A stretch of 7,224 bases of DNA. Source: Epsilonproteobacteria bacterium UBA6211 (GTDB lineage Bacteria; Campylobacterota; Campylobacteria; Campylobacterales; Arcobacteraceae). The position numbers and the translations under genes were made by a program. Of the stretch, positions 1 through 5,536 are shown one piece after another. The stretch covers positions 1 through 7,224 of the forward strand of contig DISL01000094.1 of NCBI GenBank assembly GCA_002421845.1. Direction: 5' to 3'. The notes under the pieces are model-generated. The model worked only from the letters and a program-made list of their open reading frames with translations, did not search any database and was not told where the DNA came from. Every line of letters starts with the position of its first letter. Positions within the stretch are counted from its first letter, which is position 1.

Positions 1-2
1 TA

Positions 3-623
3 AAACAGTTTAATATCAATGTTACAAACTACGATGACCCTTTTATGGCACTATCTAGTTTTAATCTGCATAAATATCAACTTGTAATCTTGGATTTGAC
101 TTTACCAGGTCTTGATGGTCTAGAAGTGTGCAAAGAGATAGTCAAAAAACACAAAGTTCCCATCATAATATCTAGTGCAAGAAGTGATATTACCGATAAA
201 GTTACTGCTTTAGAACTTGGAGCAGACGATTACCTACCCAAACCTTATGATCCAAGAGAACTTGAAGTACGCATAAAAACAATACTTAGAAGATACAATA
301 TATCCGTATCAGATAATCAAAGTACAAAACAAAAACAAATATTTAATCTTGACAAAGAAAAAAAAGAGATTACTAAAAACGGAGAATTTATAAAGTTCAC
401 TGCTGCAGAATATGAGATTTTTTCCCTATTTATAGAGCGTTGCGGTTTTGTGATAAGTAGAGAAGAGATTTTTGATAACTGTACCATTTTAAATAGTGAC
501 GATGAAAATAGCGGTTCCTTGGCTGTTATTATAAATCGTATAAGACAAAAAATAGAAAAAGACCCCAAAAACCCTGAGTTTTTACAAACAATAAGAGGTA
601 TGGGTTATAGGTTTATGCAATGA
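3..623 (+). CDS. OmpR-family DNA-binding response regulator, 5'-truncated by window edge (ArsR-like)
   Basis: This is the output half of a two-component system: a cytoplasmic transcription factor controlled by receiver phosphorylation. The frame stays open from base 3, so the ATG at 45 is internal. The receiver's first strand with its acidic pair is missing; about 20-25 residues lie upstream of the window. Counting from that ATG, the phospho-acceptor is Asp17 (ILDLTLPGLDG, codon 93-95), the switch residue is Ser44 (IISSAR), the aromatic switch is Tyr63 and the conserved lysine is Lys66 (YLPKPYDP). A winged-helix domain follows at about 105-192, with FTAAEYEIF, a recognition helix around VIINRIRQKIE (161-171) and the wing TIRGMGYRF (182-190). 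The stop overlaps the kinase start as ATGA (620-623), so the two are co-translated. The kinase next door looks like ArsS, which makes this the ArsR-type partner (H. pylori HP0166 type). That pairing is inferred. It is unrelated to the metal-binding ArsR repressor family. Confidence 0.93.
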   Translation, partial: KQFNINVTNYDDPFMALSSFNLHKYQLVILDLTLPGLDGLEVCKEIVKKHKVPIIISSARSDITDKVTALELGADDYLPKPYDPRELEVRIKTILRRYNISVSDNQSTKQKQIFNLDKEKKEITKNGEFIKFTAAEYEIFSLFIERCGFVISREEIFDNCTILNSDDENSGSLAVIINRIRQKIEKDPKNPEFLQTIRGMGYRFMQ

Positions 624-1852
624 AAAGAGATTCTATATTTTTTACCTTAGGGGTTACGTTTTTTATATCCTTTGCTTTAGTGGTAGTGAGTTTTTTTGTT
701 GTTATCAAGTCCAACTACGAACAAAAAATAGATCATCTAGAACATAGATATTTCCCGATAGTTAGGATGATTCACGGTGAATGTAATAGAAAAGGGGGAG
801 TTACTCCTGAGCTTTTACAAAATCTTGAATCTTTAAATCTTGAGATACTTACTTCTCAACAAGCTATAGAACAAATCTTAAACTCATCAAAAACAGAACA
901 GGTTTTCCACAAAAGACATAGAATATTTGATTTTGAGTTATTGTTAAACGGTGATAATTACTATTTACATTTCAATACCTTAAGACAAAAACTTCTTATA
1001 AAAGATAATGATTCACAAATATATAGTAACACTATTTTTATAGTGGCAATTTTCGGACTTATTATAACTGCACTTATCCTATCGGCTCTTGCTACATTTA
1101 AAAAGTTGTATCCGTTAAAACTTTTGAAAAATAAAGTTCAACGTTTGGGAGAAGAAAATTTTGATTTTGAATGTTGCAATTCAAAGTCCAACGATGAGGT
1201 GGCTTTACTTGCAAAAGAGTTCAAAAAAAGTGCCGCAAAACTAAAAAATATCAAAGAAGCAAGAAACGTATTTATTAGAAATATAATGCACGAACTAAAA
1301 ACACCTATTGCAAAAGGTAAATTTTTAGTTGAATTAGATGAAGCAAAAAAAGAGGACTTTGCTAAAGTATTTTATAGATTAGAGAGTCTTATAAACGAGT
1401 TTGCTTCTATCGAAGAAATTATAGCCACAAAACATACAATAGAGAAAAAAGAGTATTTTATATTGGATGTGGTAGATAATTCATTAGATTTATTGTATAT
1501 CAATCAAGATAAGGTAAACTTAGAACTCAAAGATGAGAAAATATCGGTAAATTTCAAATTATTTAGTATTGCACTAAAAAACTTGATAGAAAACGGAATA
1601 AAATATTCAAGTGACGGTATGGTAGATATACACAATCAAAATGGGATTATTTATATCTCAAATAACGGTGAAGGTCTAAAAAAACCGTTAGAGGAGTATT
1701 TTGAACCTTTCAACGGTAAGGAAGAGACTACAAACGGAAGTTTCGGGCTTGGGCTTTATATCACAAAAAATCTTCTTGATGTAAATGGTTATGAGTTAGA
1801 TTATAATTACATAGACGGCAAAAATATATTTAGTATAAAAGTAAAGTCATGA
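620..1852 (+). CDS. Membrane sensor histidine kinase, ArsS-like
   Basis: This inner-membrane kinase of 410 residues should phosphorylate the regulator encoded just upstream. Domains in order: a short cytoplasmic N-terminus, TM1 at about 7-29, a periplasmic sensor of about 105 residues (31-136), TM2 at about 138-158, HAMP at about 160-212 (LYPLKLL, then NDEVALLAKEF), a HisKA dimerisation helix with phospho-acceptor His224 (NIMHELKTPIAKGK), and a HATPase_c domain to the end. The N box is NLIENGIKYSS (321-331) and the G2 box is GSFGLGL (373-379). The G1 box reads SNNGEGL (347-353), with Asn348 where Asp is usual. The HELKT sequence also fits the E-x-x-T phosphatase motif. The sensor domain carries six histidines (39, 42, 52, 97, 100, 117), which would suit pH or metal sensing as in H. 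pylori ArsS; that function is inference. The ATG overlaps the regulator stop and has only a weak AGG upstream (609-611), so translational coupling is likely. The gene's own stop overlaps the next start as ATGA. Confidence 0.93.
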   Translation: MKRDSIFFTLGVTFFISFALVVVSFFVVIKSNYEQKIDHLEHRYFPIVRMIHGECNRKGGVTPELLQNLESLNLEILTSQQAIEQILNSSKTEQVFHKRHRIFDFELLLNGDNYYLHFNTLRQKLLIKDNDSQIYSNTIFIVAIFGLIITALILSALATFKKLYPLKLLKNKVQRLGEENFDFECCNSKSNDEVALLAKEFKKSAAKLKNIKEARNVFIRNIMHELKTPIAKGKFLVELDEAKKEDFAKVFYRLESLINEFASIEEIIATKHTIEKKEYFILDVVDNSLDLLYINQDKVNLELKDEKISVNFKLFSIALKNLIENGIKYSSDGMVDIHNQNGIIYISNNGEGLKKPLEEYFEPFNGKEETTNGSFGLGLYITKNLLDVNGYELDYNYIDGKNIFSIKVKS

Positions 1853-2994
1853 TATTTGAGAATGCTATAATAGGAGCAGGTGCAAGTGGAATGTTGTGTG
1901 CTTGTATTCTAAATAATTCTGATACGGTTATTATAGAACACAATGAAACCGTAGCAAAAAAAGTAGCTATTAGCGGTGGCGGTAAATGTAATGTTACAAA
2001 CAAATTTATGTCACCTTCGCATTTTCTCGGTGATAAAAATTTTATTCAAAAAGCGTTGTCAAAGTTTGATGAGAAAGATTTACTTGAACTTTTAAAACAA
2101 AACGGGATAACTCCAAAACTAAATCCAAAAATTGTTAAAGGGACATTCTTTTGTAATTCAAGCAAAGAAATATTAGATTTCTTTTTAAAAAACAGCACTA
2201 AATGTAAGAAATATTTTAATACAAGTGTTATTGATGTTGATTTTGATGATGTTTATACTATTAAAACATCAAAAGGGATTATTAAATCAAAGAATCTTAT
2301 CGTTGCAAGTGGCGGTTTAAGTTATCAAACATTAGGGAGTAGTGATATTGGTTTTTTGATTGCAAAAAGATTTAATCACCCTATAAAAACTTTAAATCCG
2401 GCACTTGTGGGTTTTACCGTCCAAAAAGACCAGTTTTGGTTTAAGGAGCTTAGCGGTTTGAGTTTAGATGTGAAAATCTCTGTTAAAGGCAAACTTATAG
2501 AAGGCTCACTCTTATTTGCTCACAAAGGGATAAGCGGACCGGCAGTTTTAAGCAGTTCTCTGTACTGGGATAAGGGGAGTTTGAGTATTGATTTTATGCC
2601 AAAAATCAATATAACAAAGTTTTTACATACTAGACAAAACATCTCCAACGCCTTGCCGTTGCCAAAAAGATTCATTGTAAGTTTTTTAAGTAGTATAGGT
2701 TTGGAAGATAAACAACTAAATACACTTTCAAAGGATGAGATAGAACGTTTAAGCTCTATTCATGATTATATCTTTGCACCTGCCGGAAACTTTGGATATA
2801 CAAAAGCAGAGGTTACAAAGGGTGGAGTTGATACGTCCTATATAGATGAAAATATGCAAAGTACTTTACAAAAAGGGTTATATTTTATAGGTGAAGTACT
2901 TGATGTTACAGGTGAACTGGGTGGATATAATATACAATGGGCATTTACTAGCGGATATGTTTGTGCTAAAGAGTTAAAAAGAAATTCTCAATAA
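1849..2994 (+). CDS. HI0933/YhiN-family FAD-dependent oxidoreductase
   Basis: This is a predicted cytosolic flavoprotein of 381 residues, close to the family's usual length of about 400. The FAD-binding Rossmann motif is GAGASG (9-14), with Glu30 placed to bind the ADP ribose. The family signature SGGGKCNVTN is at 42-51. Further family blocks are ASGGLSYQTLGSSDIGF (153-169), LLFAHKGISGPAVL (221-234), AEVTKGGV (320-327) and the C-terminal FAD-contact segment with GEVLDVTGELGGYN (348-361). Homologs carry names such as BaiN, aminoacetone oxidase or simply NAD(P)/FAD-dependent oxidoreductase. The substrate is unproven for most members and the sequence does not reveal it. The start overlaps the kinase stop (ATGA, 1849-1852) and no strong ribosome binding site precedes it, so it is probably translated by coupling as the third gene of the unit. 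Whether it takes part in the signalling response or only shares the transcript cannot be told. Confidence 0.92.
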   Translation: MIFENAIIGAGASGMLCACILNNSDTVIIEHNETVAKKVAISGGGKCNVTNKFMSPSHFLGDKNFIQKALSKFDEKDLLELLKQNGITPKLNPKIVKGTFFCNSSKEILDFFLKNSTKCKKYFNTSVIDVDFDDVYTIKTSKGIIKSKNLIVASGGLSYQTLGSSDIGFLIAKRFNHPIKTLNPALVGFTVQKDQFWFKELSGLSLDVKISVKGKLIEGSLLFAHKGISGPAVLSSSLYWDKGSLSIDFMPKINITKFLHTRQNISNALPLPKRFIVSFLSSIGLEDKQLNTLSKDEIERLSSIHDYIFAPAGNFGYTKAEVTKGGVDTSYIDENMQSTLQKGLYFIGEVLDVTGELGGYNIQWAFTSGYVCAKELKRNSQ

Positions 2995-3006
2995 AACCAC
3001 AAAAGC

Positions 3007-3033
3007 CTATTAAATTTAAGCTTACTTTAATAG
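3007..3033. repeat. 8-bp inverted repeat (possible weak hairpin)
   Basis: CTATTAAA (3007-3014) and TTTAATAG (3026-3033) are perfect reverse complements around an 11-base loop. The arms begin 12 bases after the flavoprotein stop. On the plus strand no T-run follows, so this is not a convincing intrinsic terminator for the upstream operon. On the minus strand the sequence after the stem is T-rich (GCTTTTGTGGTTTT), so it could weakly end transcripts of the minus-strand gene at 3155-3745 after they cross the tRNA in antisense. The stem has only one G-C pair, so chance occurrence in AT-rich DNA is quite possible. Confidence 0.3.
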
Positions 3034-3042
3034 TAACTAGAG

Positions 3043-3048
3043 TATAAT
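3043..3048 (+). promoter_or_regulatory. Sigma-70-type -10 box for tRNA-Phe
   Basis: A perfect TATAAT sits 17 bases before the first tRNA base, which leaves a very short 5' leader after a start near 3054-3056. No good -35 box is visible. CTTACT at 3021-3026, 16 bases upstream, is the best placed and a poor match, which is common for housekeeping promoters in Campylobacterota. Confidence 0.65.
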
Positions 3049-3065
3049 TTCACTCCTTAAACGAT

Positions 3066-3141
3066 GGCTCGGTAGCTCAGTCGGTAGAGCAAAGGACTGA
3101 AAATCCTTGTGTCGGCGGTTCGATTCCGCCCCGCGCCACCA
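3066..3141 (+). tRNA. tRNA-Phe (anticodon GAA), CCA encoded
   Basis: A full cloverleaf can be folded by eye. The acceptor 5' strand is GGCTCGG (3066-3072). The D stem is GCTC/GAGC (3075-3078 and 3087-3090), with the loop GG pair at 3083-3084. The anticodon stem is AAGGA/TCCTT (3092-3096 and 3104-3108) around loop CTGAAAA, giving anticodon GAA at 3099-3101. The variable loop has five bases. The T stem is GGCGG/CCGCC around TTCGATT (3119-3125). The acceptor 3' strand is CCGCGCC (3131-3137), followed by discriminator A at 3138 and genomic CCA at 3139-3141. Six of the seven acceptor pairs are Watson-Crick; position 4:69 is a T-C mismatch (3069 with 3134). Every other conserved element is intact, so it is probably functional. 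It stands alone, with its own promoter, between an operon and a convergent gene. Confidence 0.96.
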
Positions 3142-3154
3142 CTTTACAAAACAA

Positions 3155-3745
3155 TCAATCTTTATTTTTCAAACTGTTAATTTTTTCATCTATCAAAGAC
3201 AATGTTCTTTCTTGTGTTTTATAAGAGATTTCAGGAAGTTCACCGCCAAACATTTTTAGTGCTTCTTCAAAACCTTGCACTACACCTGCTCTACCTTTTT
3301 CCAAAAGCTCTAGGTCATCTCCGGCAAAGCTAAATACAAAGTTAGCTACTCTATCGGAAGTTTGTTTGATTCCAAAAAAACCATCTTCACTCAAAAGTTC
3401 ATTTGCTTCATCAACGGAAAGTTTTGTTATAGGTTTACCTTCGTAGCCGATATTAGAAAGACTCATACCGCTTGATGTGGTTTTTCCGGATAAAAAATCC
3501 AATATCTCTTCACTACCGCTTAGTGCACCTTGTGCCAACGAATTGTTTTTTGTCATTTCAGTTGCATTCATACTAAAAAGCACTATTTGTGCATTCATTG
3601 ATAGTTTTACGGCTACTGCTGAGTCCTTTACAGTTTCTTCAAGAGATTTTTCAACATTTTTTTCAGATGATGAAGTTTTGTTTTCCTGAGAATTTTGTTT
3701 AAAAGTATTTATTGCATTACCTGCAACTTGAGGATTTATTTGCAT
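3155..3745 (-). CDS. Conserved hypothetical protein, cysteine-free, resembling proteins labelled 'hydrogenase-4 component G'
   Basis: This 196-residue soluble protein has no signal peptide and no membrane segment. The N-terminal 45 residues are polar and rich in Asn, Gln, Ser, Glu and Lys, so probably disordered. A short segment follows around AVAVKLSMNAQIVLFSMNA (44-62). The C-terminal part (about 118-196) looks like the conserved module, with GFFGIKQTSDRVANFVF (122-138), AGDDLELLEKGRAGVVQGFEEA (141-162 region), GGELPEISYKT (167-177) and a final helix. From memory this pattern matches Campylobacterota proteins that databases call 'hydrogenase-4 component G'. No hydrogenase gene is nearby and no metal-binding residue pattern is visible, so I do not accept that function. 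It contains no Cys and no Trp, as is often seen in exported flagellar-type proteins, but that is speculation. The start is well supported: AAAGGAG lies seven bases before the ATG, with a TATAAT box further upstream. It is monocistronic and divergent from pyrG. Confidence 0.85.
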   Translation of the reverse strand: MQINPQVAGNAINTFKQNSQENKTSSSEKNVEKSLEETVKDSAVAVKLSMNAQIVLFSMNATEMTKNNSLAQGALSGSEEILDFLSGKTTSSGMSLSNIGYEGKPITKLSVDEANELLSEDGFFGIKQTSDRVANFVFSFAGDDLELLEKGRAGVVQGFEEALKMFGGELPEISYKTQERTLSLIDEKINSLKNKD

Positions 3746-3751
3746 AGTGAC

Positions 3752-3758
3752 TCCTTTA
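3752..3758 (-). promoter_or_regulatory. Ribosome binding site of the minus-strand hypothetical gene
   Basis: Read on the minus strand, AAAGGAG ends six to seven bases before the ATG at 3745-3743. It is the strongest Shine-Dalgarno sequence in the window and fixes the start of this gene. Confidence 0.75.
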
Positions 3759-3772
3759 AGAGTATTTAAACA

Positions 3773-3778
3773 ATTATA
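3773..3778 (-). promoter_or_regulatory. -10 box for the minus-strand hypothetical gene
   Basis: Read on the minus strand this is a perfect TATAAT, placed 27 bases before the ATG, giving a leader of about 20 bases. No recognisable -35 box is present. The expected -35 region is occupied by a tandem AT-only palindrome (3785-3806). Confidence 0.5.
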
Positions 3779-3784
3779 TATTTC

Positions 3785-3806
3785 TTAATATTAAATTAAT
3801 ATTAAA
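3785..3806. repeat. Two tandem 11-bp copies of a palindromic AT element
   Basis: TTAATATTAAA occurs twice head to tail (3785-3795 and 3796-3806). The first ten bases of each copy, TTAATATTAA, are self-complementary, so two identical palindromes lie about one helical turn apart. They cover roughly -18 to -40 of the proposed minus-strand promoter. This could be an operator or an AT-rich promoter-bending element. Low-complexity AT sequence can produce it by chance. Confidence 0.45.
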
Positions 3807-3813
3807 AGGGATA

Positions 3814-3863
3814 TTTACCATAAGCTATAAATCAAATCAAACTCTCAACAATTTTATGGTAAA
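3814..3863. repeat. 10-bp perfect inverted repeat in the divergent promoter region
   Basis: TTTACCATAA (3814-3823) and TTATGGTAAA (3854-3863) are exact reverse complements with centres 40 bp apart. The match extends outward on both sides to GGATA/ATCC (3809-3813 and 3864-3867) if one base is skipped. The right arm contains the extended -10 box of pyrG, so the left arm is a similar promoter-like sequence pointing the other way. Confidence 0.6.
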
Positions 3864-3865
3864 AT
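3857..3865 (+). promoter_or_regulatory. Extended -10 promoter for pyrG-recJ
   Basis: TGGTAAAAT combines the TG extension with a TAAAAT hexamer (3860-3865), one mismatch from TATAAT. Transcription would start near 3871-3873, giving a leader of about 35 bases before the pyrG ATG. No clear -35 box is visible. The box lies within the right arm of the 10-bp inverted repeat. A modest ribosome binding site, AAGGC (3896-3900), precedes the ATG by seven bases. Confidence 0.55.
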
Positions 3866-3907
3866 CCGAAAAATAAACATAATAAATAATCACTCAAGGC
3901 ACTGTAA

Positions 3908-5536
3908 ATGACACAACAAACAATAACTAAATATATATTTGTTACGGGCGGGGTTTTAAGCTCACTTGGTAAAGGTATAACATCAGCTTCGATAGCTGCA
4001 CTTTTAAAACAATCAGGTTTTAACGTAAGTATGCTAAAAATTGACCCATATCTAAACGTTGACCCTGGTACTATGAGTCCGTTAGAACACGGTGAAGTTT
4101 TCGTAACTGCCGACGGTGCTGAAACAGACCTTGACATAGGGCATTATGAGAGATTTATAAATGCTACTTTGGCAAAAATGAACAACTTTACAACGGGACA
4201 AGTTTACCAATCCGTGTTAAAAAGAGAGAGAGAAGGTGGATATTTAGGTAAAACTATTCAAGTTATCCCTCACGTTGTGGATGAAATCAAAGATAGAATT
4301 TTTGGTGCAGGGCAAGGTCATGACTTTTTGATAGTTGAGCTAGGTGGAACAGTAGGTGATATAGAAGGATTACCTTTTATGGAGGCGATTAGAGAGATTA
4401 GACACGAGCTTGGACAAAATCAAGTTATGTCTATCCATGTTACACTTATTCCTTACATCGCAGCTGCCGGTGAACTTAAAACAAAGCCGACTCAACACTC
4501 TGTTCAAGAGTTAAGACGTATCGGTGTAACTCCACATATGTTAGTATGTAGAACGGAGCAAAAGTTACCTCGTGATTTGAAGAAAAAACTTGCAATGAGT
4601 TGTGACGTTCCTGAAGATTCTGTTATAGAAGCAGGTGATGCTCAAAGTATCTATCAAGTGCCTATCAACTTTATGAAAGAAGATATTCTAACACCTATAG
4701 CTAGACATTTCGGTATCGATAAAATTGTACCAAATATGGATGAATGGGATAATCTTGTAAAACAAATCATTGCTCCTAAACATGAAATAAGCGTAGCGTT
4801 TGTAGGTAAGTATTTAGACCTTAAAGAATCTTATAAATCTTTAATAGAAGCACTTTTACATGCCGGTGCTCATCTTGATACTAAGGTACATATCAACTGG
4901 TGTGACTCTGAATCAATAGAAGAGCGTGGAGCAGAGGAATTTTTGAAAAATTCTGATTGTATTTTGGTTGCCGGAGGATTCGGTGCTAGAGGAGTTGAGG
5001 GTAAAATCGCAGCTATTAAATACGCAAGAGAAAACAAAATACCGTTTTTAGGTATTTGTCTTGGTATGCAACTTGCTATTTTAGAGTATGGAAGAAACGT
5101 ACTTGGGCTAGAGGGTGCAAATTCGGTAGAGTTTGAAAAAGAGCCTAAAGAGCCTATGATTTATTTGATAGATGAGTTTATCGACCAAAGTGGAAGCAAA
5201 CAACTTCGTACTACTACTTCACCGATGGGTGGAACTATGAGACTAGGTGAATACCCTTTTGAGCCTAAAAAAGGTAGTAAACTTCAATTAGCTTACGGTA
5301 ATGAGAAAATATACTTTGAAAGACATAGACATAGATACGAAGCAAATCCTAAATATAAAGAAGCTTTGGAAAAAGCAGGTATGATAATAAGTGGAGAGTC
5401 AAACGGACTTATTGAAGCTGTGGAATTAAAAGATCATCCTTGGTTTGTGGCTGTTCAGTTCCATCCAGAGTTTACTTCTAGGTTACAATCACCTAATTCA
5501 ATTATTTTAGAGTTTATAAAACAAAGTAAAAAGTAG
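3908..5536 (+). CDS. pyrG: CTP synthase (glutamine-hydrolysing)
   Basis: PyrG makes CTP from UTP, ATP and glutamine, the last step of pyrimidine nucleotide synthesis, in the cytosol. The protein is complete at 542 residues, matching the E. coli enzyme (545). The N-terminal synthetase domain (about 1-270) has the P-loop-like SLGKGITSAS (19-28), KIDPYLNVDPGTMSP (44-58), the magnesium ligands Asp76 in ETDLD and Glu144 in VELGGTVGD, and the UTP-site segment KTKPTQHSVQEL (191-202). The glutamine amidotransferase class I domain (about 292-540) has the oxyanion strip GGFGARGVEG (356-365), nucleophile Cys384 in GICLGMQ, RHRHRYE (472-478) and the catalytic His519/Glu521 in FHPE. All catalytic residues known from the family are present. 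The start is fixed by alignment to E. coli TTNYIFVTGG and by the weak AAGG upstream. The stop TAG directly abuts the recJ ATG. I see no attenuator or riboswitch-like structure in the short leader. Confidence 0.98.
   Translation: MTQQTITKYIFVTGGVLSSLGKGITSASIAALLKQSGFNVSMLKIDPYLNVDPGTMSPLEHGEVFVTADGAETDLDIGHYERFINATLAKMNNFTTGQVYQSVLKREREGGYLGKTIQVIPHVVDEIKDRIFGAGQGHDFLIVELGGTVGDIEGLPFMEAIREIRHELGQNQVMSIHVTLIPYIAAAGELKTKPTQHSVQELRRIGVTPHMLVCRTEQKLPRDLKKKLAMSCDVPEDSVIEAGDAQSIYQVPINFMKEDILTPIARHFGIDKIVPNMDEWDNLVKQIIAPKHEISVAFVGKYLDLKESYKSLIEALLHAGAHLDTKVHINWCDSESIEERGAEEFLKNSDCILVAGGFGARGVEGKIAAIKYARENKIPFLGICLGMQLAILEYGRNVLGLEGANSVEFEKEPKEPMIYLIDEFIDQSGSKQLRTTTSPMGGTMRLGEYPFEPKKGSKLQLAYGNEKIYFERHRHRYEANPKYKEALEKAGMIISGESNGLIEAVELKDHPWFVAVQFHPEFTSRLQSPNSIILEFIKQSKK

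Noticed and set aside
45..47. ATG at 45 as the true start of the response regulator
   Set aside because: The frame is open upstream to base 3 and this start would remove the first strand and acidic pocket of the receiver; no ribosome binding site precedes it.
317..568. Minus-strand open frame inside the response regulator
   Set aside because: It lies wholly within the well-supported regulator gene on the other strand and encodes no recognisable domain.
3007..3033. Intrinsic terminator for the regulator-kinase-flavoprotein operon
   Set aside because: The stem is almost all A-T and no T-run follows on the plus strand, so I list it only as an inverted repeat.
3477..3689. Plus-strand open frame inside the 3155-3745 gene
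   Set aside because: Shadow frame opposite a gene with a strong ribosome binding site and promoter; no domain features.
3155..3745. True hydrogenase-4 subunit
   Set aside because: No hydrogenase genes nearby, no membrane segments and no metal-binding residues; the resemblance is only to a database label.
3866..3907. CTP-sensing leader control of pyrG as in Bacillus
   Set aside because: The short leader shows neither the G-start with C-tract nor a terminator hairpin.
3832..4137. Minus-strand open frame across the pyrG start
   Set aside because: It overlaps the pyrG promoter and conserved N-terminal coding region, and its sequence resembles no known protein.
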